A DNA stretch of 64,000 nt from Siphonodentalium dalli (GCA_032622095.1 CP136065.1:220018151-220082150), one strand, 5' to 3'. Shown: positions 39,001 through 54,000, counted from the first letter of the stretch. A program made the numbers and translations. The notes: generated from the sequence alone by a model not told the origin.

Positions 39001-42000
39001 AAAATTAATTGGGGGCCTTTAAAACTGAGCGAAAAATAATACTGCGCGAATTTAAATACGAGTAAGGTATACTAATATGTATGTGTACGTTCGTGTGCTG
39101 ATATGTAAACTATTCACATAAAGACATAGATGTCCTCCGTATGTTCCACGATGATTGTATGCAATGTGGCCACTTGTATAGAATGATGCTATGTCTAATA
39201 TGATTGAATATATGCTATTAGGGACTATATCTGGTGAGATCTTTGCTTTCTGTCTCTCCTCCCAACTTATGCACCATATATTATCATACCAGAAATGTGG
39301 AAATTTAGTCAGTTCAATAACCCACTACCTCGTGTATATTCCAAACATACACACGGTGGGGAATCACGTGGTTTTGAGTTGATGAGTACCACGCATTCAA
39401 AATGGCCGAGGCGATTGCAAACGCGACCAGAAACGAGGAAAAAGGTAATAAACTAGGATATTTATATATTACATTGTATTCTGGCAGCAATGAGCATATG
39501 ATACGTAATTTGTGTTCAAACTCACAGTCGTTTGCGCTAACATTTTGATCCAAGTTGTCAGTCGAAGGATTCTCCTAGAAGTATGTCTTGGTGTATTCCA
39601 CGAAACTCCGACTGGAAACTTTGGTCAGAATGTTGAAGAAAACTATTGAGTATTTCCGAACAAATAAGTTATCAACTTGTTTTAAAAATAAACTAGCATT
39701 TGCTCGTAACAGTCAAAATGCTATGTTTTGTGTCAATTCCTCATATATTATGTTGTTGTGCGTTTGCACATTTTGAGTGCGTGGTACTCACCAACCTCCA
39801 AATCACGTGATTCCCCACCGTGGTACAGCTAAAATCAAGGAATATATATCAATAGTATGAATGCAAACATATTACATACCTGAAACATGAAGAATAAGCT
39901 CGCATTTGGTTCCGGGGACAACTGGCTCTGCGGCGACGAGTTCTTTAGAAATAGTCTCTCTCACTCGTCCAGATGGGTTGCCGGAGGCACTCATCAGGAA
40001 CGGACTTCCTGAAATGAGAACATATTCGATATAACTGAGGCTACATTCTGTCATTACATTGTAATGTGTGGTATGACACATGCGGCACATACAATATAAT
40101 ATAATACTGTTCGATAGCCACCAACTTTTAAAACATTTCAAACTGGATGATGTTAAATTATTAACCCGTTGATGACTGGAAGATCCTGATATTTTGCGAA
40201 AACTCTGTGCCAATGCATTCTCTTATATATGCAAGTCTACCATAGGGCGCCTCGCATATATAATAGAATGCATTAGCCTAACACTATTTACCTTGACCTT
40301 GGAATCCATGCATTCTCTTATATATGCGAGGCTCCCTATGTGAGACTCGCGTATATAAGAGAATGCACTGGCACAAGCTTCTTTAATGCTGTACCAGCGC
40401 AGCTCCAGTAATGAAAGGGTTAAACCAGATCAAAATCTTCACAAACACCAACAGAGCATTATATAAACGAAAGTTGAAACCGATGTATACCCACACGTTT
40501 TTGGATTTAGAGTTACATGATTTTACTACAAATAAAAAATATGGAACGAACACCGTATACGTAGAAATACTTTGAATATTCTCAACAGGCGTTTTTCTGA
40601 ACTAATTAGCTGAAAATTCCTACAAACGAATCGCTGGAGTTGAAAATATAGTTCGAGTATTGTTTAGTTTATCGCAAAAGGCGCAATCAGTGGATTGTTT
40701 ATAAGCAGAGTCACGATATTGCGTCATTTCCTTAATTAGATTCGCGCGCATTATACGTCGGTTGTAAAACCACTAATTTGTTGCGTCTACAACTTACAAC
40801 TCACAATACTAATCATAGTATATTCCTTATTTGGTATGTATCACCATATATAGGTTAGGAGAAATACTACAGCGCAACGAAACATTTTCATTAGACGATC
40901 CGGTAGTTCCAAATGTTTGTCTATAAACAAACGGTTCTGTAACGTTTTTGGTGTTTGTTTACATAGCAAAGCGTACAAATGTGACAATAACATGCAATGT
41001 ACGCGATATTTATGATTTAGTATAAGAACAATATCTGTCTATTATATAATATTCTTTCTGTTTATGGCGGTTTTATGGGATTTGACTATTTTAACCGCCA
41101 AGGCAGCCAGTAACTTTAACCTTTTTCCAATGGACAATGTTTTCTAAAGTCAAGTTTTATTAAACAATAATTTAACAGAAATATTTACATAACGCTAGTT
41201 TAATAATGCGAAATATCGTTATTGGAGTGTTACTAATAATGAATATAAGAAGGAAATCATTCTACTTTTACATGTACTTACTGATGATATAGTTGTTTTA
41301 CATACTGTTATAACACTTATGTTATTTTGAATGCTGAACGCGCACTTCGAATGCCGGGAGTCCCTTTAAAATATATGTTTTTAAAACCGAATAGGAGGAC
41401 CACGCCGTGATCAGATGGTTAACACACCAGTGATATGCTCGTCAGAATATTGGACGTTGATGATGTATGTGATCAGATGGTTAACATACCAGTGATATGC
41501 TCGTCAGCGTATCGGACGTTGAGGATGTATGTGATCAGTAACATACCAGTGATATGCTCGTAAGCATATCGGACGTTGATGATGTATGTGATCAGATGGT
41601 TAACATACCAGTGATATGCTCGTCAGAATATCGGACGTTGAGGATGTATGTGATCAGATGGTTAACATACCAGTGATATGCTCGTCAGAATATCGGACGT
41701 TGAGGATGTATGTGATCAGATGGTTAACATACCAGTGATATGCTCGTCAGAATATCGGACGTTGAGGATGTATGTGATCAGATGGTTAACCTACCAGTGA
41801 TATGCTCGTCAGAATATTGGACGTTGATGATGTATGTGATCAGATGGTTAACATACCAGTGATATGCTCGTCAGCGTATCGGACGTTGAGGATGTATGTG
41901 ATCAGTAACATACCAGTGATATGCTCGTAAGCATATCGGACGTTGAGGATGTATGTGATCAGATGGTTAACATACCAGTGATATGCTCGTCAGAATATCG

Positions 42001-45000
42001 GACGTTGATGATGTATGTGATCAGATGGTTAACATACCAGTGATATGCTCGTCAGCGTATCGGACGTTGAGGATGTATGTGATCAGTAACATACCAGTGA
42101 TATGCTCGTAAGCATATCGGACGTTGAGGATGTATGTGATCAGTAACATACCAGTGATATGCTCGTCAGAATATCGGACGTTGAGGATGTATGTGATCAG
42201 ATGGTTAACATACCAGTGATATGCTCGTAAGCATATCGGACGTTGAGGATGTATGTGATCAGATGGTTAACATACCAGTGATATGTTCGTCAGAATATCG
42301 GACGTTGAGGATGTATGTGATCAGATGGTTAACATACCAGTGATATGCTCGTCAGAATATTGGACGTTGATGATGTATGTGATCAGATGGTTAACATACC
42401 AGTGATATGCTCGTCAGCGTATCGGACGTTGAGGATGTATGTGATCAGTAACATACCAGTGCTATGCTCGTAAGCATATCGGACGTTGAGGATGTATGTG
42501 ATCAGATGGTTAACATACCAGTGATATGCTCGTCAGAATATCGGACGTTGAGGATGTATGTGATCAAATAGTTAACATATACCAGTGATATGCTCGTCAG
42601 CATATCGGACGTTGAGGATGTATGTGATCATATGGTTAACATACCAGTGATATGCTCGTCAGCGTATCGGACGTTCAGAATGTATATTCCTGGCTCGTGA
42701 GGACTGTAGTGAATGTCGTATTCCGTGTTTTCTTTGATCCCATGACAAAAGATATCCGACCTATGTGGTCCCTCAAGTGCAACGCTGAGACCACCATATC
42801 CTGTGAAAGAACATATAGATACATTTAAAGTTATTCATTTAAACAATTAATTATAAGAAACACGACACGGTTTACATCGAATAATCGAATAATAACAGGC
42901 GTTGGCGTTAAAAATGTTCATGTCCATTACCCATGTTTGAAATTGGGAAAACACACCTTTTGCTCTCCAGTTACAATCAAATTAATCATGTTAATACTAA
43001 AACACTTTGTATGTACTGCTATTGTAACATCAATTATTTTCGCCTATTAGAATATTTCTTCTTATCCAACACCCATTGACGTTAGGCACATGTATTGAAC
43101 AGAATCCCAGCCATTTTGTTTTAATTCAAGTCGAATATATACCACTGAAACAGGCATTCTGATTGGCCGAGAGCTGCTAACTTTATTTTCGATTCACCAG
43201 CATCTGTCGCTGAAGCGTGCACAAATTTTGAATGGAGCATGGTATCATTGACAACGCGCGTAAACTACGTCACCGCACTGCCAGGAGTCGCGTAATCGAG
43301 CAAGCCTTGAAATAGTGTGTCTGTCATTTGCAGAATGATGTCCCAAGAGGATGAATTTGGTGATGCTAGCCCGCTATGCGGGGTAGCATCACTAAATTCA
43401 CTCTCTGGGGACCTCATTCTGCAAATGACAGACACACTATTTCAAGGCTTGTAATTGAGTCAATAGGAATGTTTAGAAATTACGAGTTTGTAAATATTTA
43501 GTGCTTTCGATACTAAAGAGTCATTGCAGAGAAGTTATCCTATAGGAAATGTTCAGATAATAAGCCCAACAAACGACCATAGAGAACTTATTATGTGAAC
43601 ATCTACCTCAATAAATAGGGCTCCTTCAGCCTCCATTGTCGTCTGCTTTTATCACCTTAACATCTCTCCAAACAAATCATGGGAGAATCCATGTAGTACA
43701 GAAAGGATTAACCCTTTACCCAACAGAACGGCCCTGTGCCAATGCATTCTCTTATATATGCGAGTCGACCATAGGTCGCCTCGCATATATAAGAGAATGC
43801 ATTGGCTTAACACATTAAAAATTATAAAATTGTTAAAGAATGTAAGAAAAAATGGTAAAAAGTGTTAAAAAAAAGATTTGTTTTAGGCCAATGCATTCTC
43901 TTATATATGCGAGGCGACCTATGGTCGACTCGCATATATAAGAGAATGCATTGGCACAGGGCATAACTGTAACTATCACAATGTGGTCAAGGAGCCGGTT
44001 CCAATGATATCCATATTTGTTTGGTTCTATTGAGACAGACCGAAGATATTTTAGGCTGTTGAAGCTTTATTTGGCCGGTTTTGGCCGGTTTGTTGGGTAA
44101 AGGGTTAAGGATTGACATTACACAAAATCAAATTTCGTTTTGCTGGAGCTTCCATGTGTAGTTTAACCTTACCGGCACATGATGTGTCGATAGTGATCTT
44201 GTTCACTTCGTTAGCTATAGCTTCGGTTATCGCTCCAGATATTTTAACTTTGGAGCCGTGTCCGATTTCCTTATCGCCTACGTTGATTTTGAAGGGGCTG
44301 TTCTTGATGTGTTTCTCGTTACACGTTACATTGACTGTGTACGTTCCTTTTTCCTTTGGTTGGAAGGGAGCGATACCTGAAAGAGTAATTGTCAACTGAA
44401 ATGGCTACAAAGAATTAGGTTCTACTCCTGACGGAGACTGCAAGAAGACCGGCTCCTACTTGTCAGTAAATGACAGCGAGGTTTCAAATGAAGAAGAAGA
44501 AGAAGAAGAAGGAGAAGAAGAAAGTGTGTTCGTGTATTAGAGAGATAGTAAATGTAATCAGTGCACTGATTGATATATTCAGTCACATTTGAGAAAAGGT
44601 GTCAAAATAATGTCTGGTCACACCTCATTCACGTAACGTGCAACAATGCACAACATGACAATGTTTTTTATTTTATCTAACGATCAAACCATATTTTCAC
44701 CAACAAAAAACTGCTAAATTTTGAGCTGAAGTTTCTTGTTTTTGTTTTGTTTATTTAAATCAACTCCACAATTAAGTGATGAATACAGAGTAATAAATAA
44801 CATATATACATATATTTATAAAAGGGGGCACTGTTGTCTGGCTTGCCATTGTCATATGGCAGAAGTGTATAGTTGTACTATCATCATCGTCATCGTCATC
44901 AATCATCATCATCATCATCATCATCATAATCATCGTCTTGATCATAATCGTCGTCATCGTCATCATGATCATTATTGCCATCATGTTCATGATCATCGCC

Positions 45001-48000
45001 ATAATCATCATCATCATCATCACCACCACCATCATCATCATCATCGTCGTCGTCGTCTCGAACATCATCATCATCTTCATCATCATCGTCGTCGTCATCA
45101 TCATGAACATCATCATTATCCATCATCATCATCATCATCATTCATCATCATCATCATCATTGCCGTCGCCATCATCATGATCATGATCATCGTTATCATC
45201 ATCGTCGTCGTCGCCATGATGATGGTGATGATGATCATCATCATCGTCGTCGCCATCGTCGTCGTCATCATCATGATCCATCATCATCATCATCGTCGTC
45301 GCCATCATCACGATCATCATCATGACCATGATCATCATCATGATCATCATCATCATTATCACCACCATCATCATCATCATCATCATCGTCGTCGTCGTCA
45401 TCATCAGCATCATCATCATCGCCATCCGAAACGTTATTTTCGAATGTACGGCCATCCTCCACCGTACCAACTCACCCTGCCATGTTTATTTCCATTATTG
45501 TTGAAGACATATATCTCTGTGTGTTGTGGATCTGTTCATATTGCAGTTATTTCGAATATATAACGAAATAACTGGAATAGTTGTAGTTATATTTGTTTGA
45601 AAAACTTAAAACATTGGGCGGCGACGCGGGGACCTGAATTATAGGTTACTCACCCAGTTGACCACTAGGCATCTTTTTCAGGAGACAATGTTCAATTGTC
45701 TTGGATGGGGTGGTGATCTGTCCGGCCAGATTAGCAGTGTCAGCTTCCAATATATTCAGGGAATATTCTGAGCTGTTGCCAAGGGAGATGTGGGATCTCT
45801 TGCGTCCTTCGCCTGCGAAAAAGTCTCGGTTATAATTATTTATATTCAGCATCTTAATTAAACCCCACTGATATACATGTGAGAGGATTGATTTTGCGTC
45901 CCAGATAGAGATGATGGTAAGTTTATTGCAATAGCAATGTTTACAAATGTGACCCGCCATATCAAATCCAGTCGGAAGTCGGGATTTTGTTTACCCTGTG
46001 CCAATGCATTATCTTATATATGCGAGTCGACCATAGGTCGCCTCGCATATATAAGAGAATGCATTGGCCTAACAGTTTTTTATCATGTTTTTTTAAATAA
46101 ATGTTTCTTACAATTTTTAGGACATAAAATAAAAAACATCCATTACCCTGCAGGGAGCCCCACGCATATATAGAAGCATATAGAAGAGTGTCGTCTGCTC
46201 ATATATGTCTGGGGCTCTGTATGGGTGAAATTATAAAATTGTTAAAGAATACAAGAACAAATTAATTAAAATTGTAAAAAATTGTTAGGCCAATGCATTC
46301 TCTTATATATGCGAGGCGACCTATGGTCGACTCGCATATATAAGAGAATGCATTGGCAAAGGGCCGTTCTGTTGGGTAAAGGGTTAAACCCCACTGACAT
46401 AAATGTGGGACTCGTGCGAGGACTATACGTTGTATTCGCTGAACTGTATACAGAAAACAAGACTAGTGTTGCTCATAAATAGGGATTTAAATGGTCAGTC
46501 GTCGGAACGAGCTGAGCTCGCATTGATGAGTAAACTGTTGGACATACAGTAATGCCCTAAATAATCGACTCCTTAACCACAGCAGAATTATGGGTAATTT
46601 TTCAGGATTTAGTCGGAAATATGGCTTGTTGCCATTCATCGGAAAGCTCTCATTGATGAATGGCAACAAGCCATATTTCCGACTAAATCCTGAAAAATTA
46701 CCCATCATTCTGCTGTGGTTAAGGAGTCGATTATTTAGGGCATTACTGTATGGCTCCTCTAAAATACATTGCGTTAATATATGAGCTGAATAATTCTGTA
46801 TGCAATACGGTCGGAGAAATGTTTTGCAGTGCGACGATTTGTCAAATCAAATTTCATTCACAATCCACGAAAATGAACACGACAAACATCGATTCACGTC
46901 GTTAAGAAAACAGTACATGTATACTTAATAAATGTCCGAACTAGACCCTGACGCCCTGCTATATGCGCCGTTATCACTGATTATAAATGACGGGTAGCCT
47001 CACCGAGCCAGTGTCTAGTAAATTGAAATATATTGACTGCGAAAACCCATTTTTGTATGAATATTCATATAGGTTTTTTATACAGAGAAACGGCAGATTC
47101 TTAAAACCACGACTGGGGTATGGAAAACAATGTTTGCCACAAACCTGAAACTTTAGCAGTGAAGGGTGATCCCTTGATTGGTTTCCCCTTGTATTTGATG
47201 TTGATGCTGTAAGCTCCTGGAGACATGGGCATGTATGAGAACTTCGCCGAGCCATCTGGTTGATCCTTACGTGTGAGATCTGCTTTGGAGGGTCCTTCGA
47301 TACTCACGCCCAGATCGCCTGAAAACCCGCCCAACAGTAAACAATATAAGATATATATTCATTTGCACCCGATCTATATTATTCTTATTCATGTCATTCG
47401 AAATTTTCCTGACTAAAATATTCTGCCATAGACGTTAACAAAGTATAATTTCAAATCATATATAACATGTAGCATTAAGCCATTAAGCATTAAGCCATTA
47501 AGCCTAAAGTCTGTTCTGTCTCCCACTTATATAACTTCGCTTTTGGCTATTAAATCATAAAATTTTCCGTAATTTCTTTTAAGTATCACTCTCGCTCGTT
47601 GCAAGAATTATGACGCAAGTTTGTTATAACAAAATAAATAACGCCATTGATCCTTTCTATACTAAATATTCATTGACGAGTAGTTCCCTTATAGGATGCT
47701 GAAATTATAAATTCAACAAAGGTTTGTTGAACTAGCTTATCATCTGAACATATCCCACCAATTAAAGACATATTATGGACTTGTTCGGGTGCGTGAAACT
47801 GATAAGTTAGTACTCAGGCGTTATGACAACCTGGGGAATGTAGCATTGTACTAACATAGCGGAAAATTTCAAAGAAATTGACCATACGACTCCATAGAAA
47901 ACATCGTCTGAACTACGCTCAATTGTAAATATTTACATCCCGATTCGGGACGCAACTATCGACGATAAGCACACAAATGATTCCTCCATCGAGAGTCATT

Positions 48001-51000
48001 ACATTTAATTAATATATCAGAATCACGGTGTGTGTTGTCAATTTGTATTAATATTCGTAAAAATAACTACTTTGAGCAAGATTATTCTCCATTTCTATTT
48101 GATCACCCAACGGGAGTGTTTCACATCACTTTAATAGGAATCCTTCTGCACTTGTATTATCATTTTTTGTTAAGTCTGTCGCCTACTCATTTTGCCTGAA
48201 CACTCCTCCAAATGAATAATAAACAGTTCCAATATATACTTTATAACTGTGTGGGAGATTCCATTTAGTATGGAAATAGTATAGAAAGGGTTAGTATGCT
48301 ACTGTAACGATAACAAAATTTATCGCTTAATGCGACACAAATTCGTACCTTGGGATTTTAAAGTTCGTTTTAAGAAATGGATGTTGATTTGCTTGCGTTA
48401 CATAGAGTATGGATGCAAGTTGTTCTGACATTAATTTTATTGCACTCAACAGCGTCAACTGGGAGATTAACCCTTTACCCAACAAACCGGCCAAAACCGG
48501 CCAAATAAAGCTTCAACAGCCTAAAATATCTTCGGTCTGTCTCAATAGAACCATACAAATATGGATATCATTGGAACCGGCTCATTGACCACATTGTGAT
48601 AGTTACAGTTATGCCCTGTGCCAATGCATTCTCTTATATATGCGAGTCGACCATAGGTCGCCTCGCATATATAAGAGAATGCATTGGCCTAAAACAAATC
48701 TTTTTTTAACACTTTTTACCATTTTTTCTTACAATCTTTAACAATTTTATTATTTTTAATGTGTTAAGCCAATGCATTCTCTTATATATGCGAGGCGACC
48801 TATGGTCGACTCGCATATATAAGAGAATGCATTGGCACAGGGCCCTTCTGTTGGGTAAAGGGTTAAAAGAGCATATAGCGTCCACATGCAACATTAAGCT
48901 CGTAGCTTGTTGATAAAGTGCGTCTACGATATATATATATATATATCTTCGACCAACCAACGTCCTGCATTAATCAAATTAATTGACGGATAGTGGATTG
49001 GGGAACGCATGGCACACATCGTGTAAAAATTTATGTTGATAAGGGGCGTGAACTCAAGCCACTCACTCACTGACTATTCAATAAAAATAGTGAGTATCTG
49101 GGACTAGTACGCATGTAACAGAACATTTATTTGAAACATTTGGCTGAAAACCATACAACAATATCTCGATGACGAGTTTTCTATGTTTGAATTCCGGCTT
49201 ATCTGACATATGTACATCACTTCGTACTCATAAAGAAACCAATAACATTTGCGTGAAGTCCCCCTTTAAGAACTAGTTGGGAGTGTTTAAACTGGATATG
49301 AAATCTCTTATCCGTGTATGTTAACTCGTTCTTTTGCACACCAACTGTGATGTCTGTGAAACAGTTGCTTGGGATATATGCGCATTATAACCGTTGATGC
49401 ACCTAACTGCTCTGAATAGACTCAGTTTCAATATAATACAGACTATGTATACAACTTGTAAGTAAAATGTTACTGTTAACTCATACGTATCGCTCATACG
49501 AACAATTAGTATTGCACACCCATTCGTTTCAGTTTTGCGAACTACAGAAAAATACAGAAGATTTCAAAACGTTAAAAAAAAATGTATTGTCCTTGAACAA
49601 TACAAACCGATTACGTTGACAACGTCATTGACGACGTCAAGTTTGACAGCAGATATCTTGACTAAATTATGAGATATATTCTACATAAAGCACACATTTG
49701 TTTATTCAATAAAACAACATTGACCTAAATTTTAGTGCATGTATAGTACATGCTACAATCTTAAGAGTGTGCAATAAACATAGAACAACACAGTTTTGTG
49801 AGCATGTCAACGTTATTGAACTCATGTGTTGCGCCTCCGGTTCTATTTTTACCATCACGTCACAACAAACTCGTGTTGTTCTATCTATATATTACATATA
49901 TAGCCCCTTGCGTTCTGAACATACCTACCACATCATAGTTTCGGATACAGTTTTCATAGTCAGTTCCGTACGTGTAGATGCGCTGAAAATGAATTCCCTA
50001 CCAAATAGGTTTTAGTATAGCATAGATTGCACAGGTTACGGTAATCTTGAGACTGGTACCGAGAACAAATTTGAGAACCATCATCACCCAATGTCTTTGT
50101 CGCACTCATTGGATCTCTTTTTAAGTTATGCACATTGTATTTGGGATTACACGTTTAAAGACATTAAACAGGAACACATACACATGGAATAGGTGAGATA
50201 TAACCATTATAGAGTAGGTCTCGAACTGAGGCCGTGGAATTCGGTAATATTATAAACATTTATAAACACACATAATGGTATTGAAATTTTTTAAAAGCTG
50301 CAGTACCAGTTAGAGCAATTTTCATATTAAGCACCATATTTTCTCGCCCAATATCACAATAACATATTATCGAGCGCCCCGCTTATGAGCACGCCAATTG
50401 CGATATTATTCCGATATTTCAAAATTCAGGCACGTATGCTGATTTTTAACTTTCGACCCTTGTTTGGACCCACCCACCCCCGCGTCCAAATTTGTTTCCG
50501 TTTTCGGCAGTTTTTTCCGATCATTTTTGGACACCCAACCCCCTTTTAACACTAAAACAGAGATTTGCGGGGAGGAATTCACTGTAAACAGCTGTATATG
50601 AATTTCTGTGCATACTATTTGTCATGGATGTTAACATTGGCATGTAAACAGGAACGAGTCATTTTGCGGTCATTCGGCCAAAAATATATGGCTACCAGCG
50701 GCCATCTTGGATTTCAAAATTTGCAACAAAATACAACACGATAACTGCCTGCAGTCAGTTTAGCAGTTAGAATTACATTAGTTCTCTTATTCTAAGGTGT
50801 TTTAAGCCAAACTCATTGCAAAAACAGTCAAAAAACTTGCAGGAAAATTGTTTTTGAGTTGCCGAAATAATTGATTGTTGGTCCCATCGGCCACCCAACC
50901 ACCCCGGCATACGTGCCCGGAAAAAATCCCCCCTGCATTTAGCGCTAAGTGTTGCTTCTAAACTGATGCAGTCTACATATCATCGACGAACACGACCAAG

Positions 51001-54000
51001 ACGGCTGTCGTTCTTGAGCATAGTCATATCTTGTCTCGTCGCGCTGGATCTAAAATAGAGCAGCTGTTTCTCACAACAACCCACACACATATCTACTCTA
51101 GTTCTATGGGTTAGGATTTAGGAGGACAAGGAGCACACGGAAGGAACACACAAGTATAGCACATATATTGATAATGCCACATGTATGGTTACACGCTGAA
51201 AGACATTCGCCGTATACAGCAAAGCTCGTAGCCAGATAGGAACATAAACCTCACGTTAATTCAATGAATTGATAAGCAGCAATTAAATTGATAGACAATC
51301 TTTTTCAATCAGTCAATCATATAGTTATATTTACGGTTAACGTGTTTGCGATTAAAGGGGTACTGTACACTAAATCCGGCCATTTATGGGACTATTTCCT
51401 TTTATACTCAACATAATATATGCTACAAATGAATAAATTTGAGCCACGGATTAGTGCAAAATACACTCATGTGTTATATGATTGATGCAAACAACATGGT
51501 AATTATAATGAAAATGAATAAATGGCTGGAGTCATAAATTCATTTTCATTATAATCACCATGTTGTTTGCAACGATCATTGAGCACATGAGTGTATTTTG
51601 CACTAATCCATGGCTCAAATTCATTCATTTGTTGCATATATCTTGCTGAATATAAAAGATGGTCCCACAAATAGCCGGATTTTGTGTACAGTACCCCTTT
51701 AACACTCAGAAATAGTCTGGTCGATAAAATGTTTGACCTAGAATAAATTTGGACTAAGTTGGTTTTTATTCCATTTGTTGGTGCACCCACCACCGAAATT
51801 CATAATAACGCCAACTTGGATTACAACAAATGCCCAAAGCCGATTTTATATGTAATAGAGGATATATTCCTCTTCAAAATGGAATAAACACCAACTTAGT
51901 CCAAATTTGTTCTATAGGCTGTGCCTAAAATTTGAGTTTATCGATCAGACTAAAATAACTGAATGTCATGTTTTCGGCAGTTTATAAACAACTCAACCGA
52001 CCACAATAAGAATGCGGCAGACGAGAACCGCGTGCTCAGTTTAACGTGATATTCCGAAAATCCTGTTTGCTTTCGATTGAACAGAAACGACGAGTGAGAT
52101 CGTTTAACATGCAACACTGCACATAGCTATGTGTTTTGTTCCGAATTCCCAGACGGCTATACAGTTATTGAAGATGGCGGTTAATTAACCCTTTCAGTGC
52201 CAAGTCCGATTTTTGTATCAACCCATATTTCATTGATAATTTTTCAAATTTATTGATTATAATAATGTGATACATTGATGGAAAGAGCTCTGAGAGCTCT
52301 TTCCATCAATGTATCACATTATTATAAATAAATTTGAAAAATGATCAAGGAAATATGGGTTGATACAAACATCGGACTTGGTACTGAAAGGGTTAACATT
52401 CACGCTGACATTAACAACATCTAAGCGAGATTAGGTGAATTCACGCGAGATTAGGTGAATTCACGCGAGATTAGGTGAATTCACATGTTGCGTTTATTTA
52501 ATAATATCGCTGCGACTGCATCCAAGTGAGACTGAAGGTGCCCCACAAGAATTGTTAATGTGAAATGATATTTCGCACAGGCACAATTACAAACATTGCT
52601 TTTCAATTACAACACTCGTGTTAACGCGTTATGTGTTAACGGTATTAACCTTATTAACGGAAATCTGTCGAACAGCTTTCCTTATAGTTATATTAGTTCT
52701 GAAAAGTCAGTTAAATAATAAAACACTCAAAAAAACACAATAAAGTTATCAGAAGTTCGTAGAATATCAAGACTTGAAGAATAGTTCTGAGAGAGGAATC
52801 AGCGGACGCACCCTCGATGCTGCTTTAAACATGGTCCGTTGTCACACGTACCACAGGAGCGATTGTAATAATAGGTTTTTTGGCTTACTGTGGTACGGTT
52901 AGGTGACACTAATTGTCCCCATAGTTATTATGACATCATAGCTAAGTATGTCGCTTTTAGATCTACTTGCTCAATGAGACTGCCTGGCCACACCACCAAA
53001 TCGTTACATTTATTGACGGGTGATCTCTACTCAACACGCCTTATTATTTTCTTCATGCTCACATATAAGTCAATGTTGTAGGTTGACACGTTTGTTGGTG
53101 ACTGTTGACAACTTGAGATAAACATGCATTGAAGTGAAAAAAATCAGATTGACTGCGAGTGAAAAGTAACTTAATATTTGAGATTGTAATGATCGAATAA
53201 AATTCCGAGCTACCATGCAAATAGTTCGTGAAAACAAATGCTAAAACGCTGCGTGCTGAGTAGAAGTCAACAGTCTCCTAGACGTAAAATGTTAAAGGTA
53301 CTCAACCCGATAAAACTCCTCTCAATTACTATTTCAATGGCTTCGGGGGTCAAAAATATTTGATTCGAGTCGAGGAAGTCACCCATCAAAGCTCAGATTT
53401 GTTAGATATCGATTTTAGAAATCTATTATTTTTCATTATCGGGAATACTATCTGGCCCAGAACTCAGTCAAAATTGCGTAAAAATTACCACTTGATTTTA
53501 GAGTTATTCATCCTTGTCTGTTTGAATAGATTTGGAGTACACATCCAGAGCAGATTACGGCAGTTATTGGTACTCATCTCGAGAACATAACAAATTTGAA
53601 AAATCAATATCTAATAACTCTGAGCTTTGTTTGATGGGTTCCTCGACTCGAATCAAATATTTTTTACCCCCAAAGCCAAAGAAATAGTAATATAGGACCC
53701 TCTGATCGGATTGTTGTTGTTGGAATCTGTTGAGATGGGGACCCTTTTTACGGGTTGAGTACCTTTAACAATTTCGATACTAAATCATTACTGATGAGTA
53801 GTTATCCATAGAACATGTTCAGATAATGAGTTCAACAAATTTAAGGTCGTTTGCTGAACTTATTATCTAAAATTTCCCTTAACCCTTTACCCAACAGAAC
53901 GGCCCTGTGCCAATGCATCCTCTTATATATGCGAGTCGACCATAGGTCGCCTCGCATATATAAGAGAATGCATTGGCTTAACACATTAAAAATTATAAAA

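Noticed and set aside
41399-42680. CRISPR-like regular repeats
   Set aside because: Direct head-to-tail units without unique spacers, in a eukaryotic intron.
44736-45563. Long His-, Asp-, Met- and Ile-rich frames
   Set aside because: By-products of the CAT trinucleotide tract in all six frames; same for 58856-59977.
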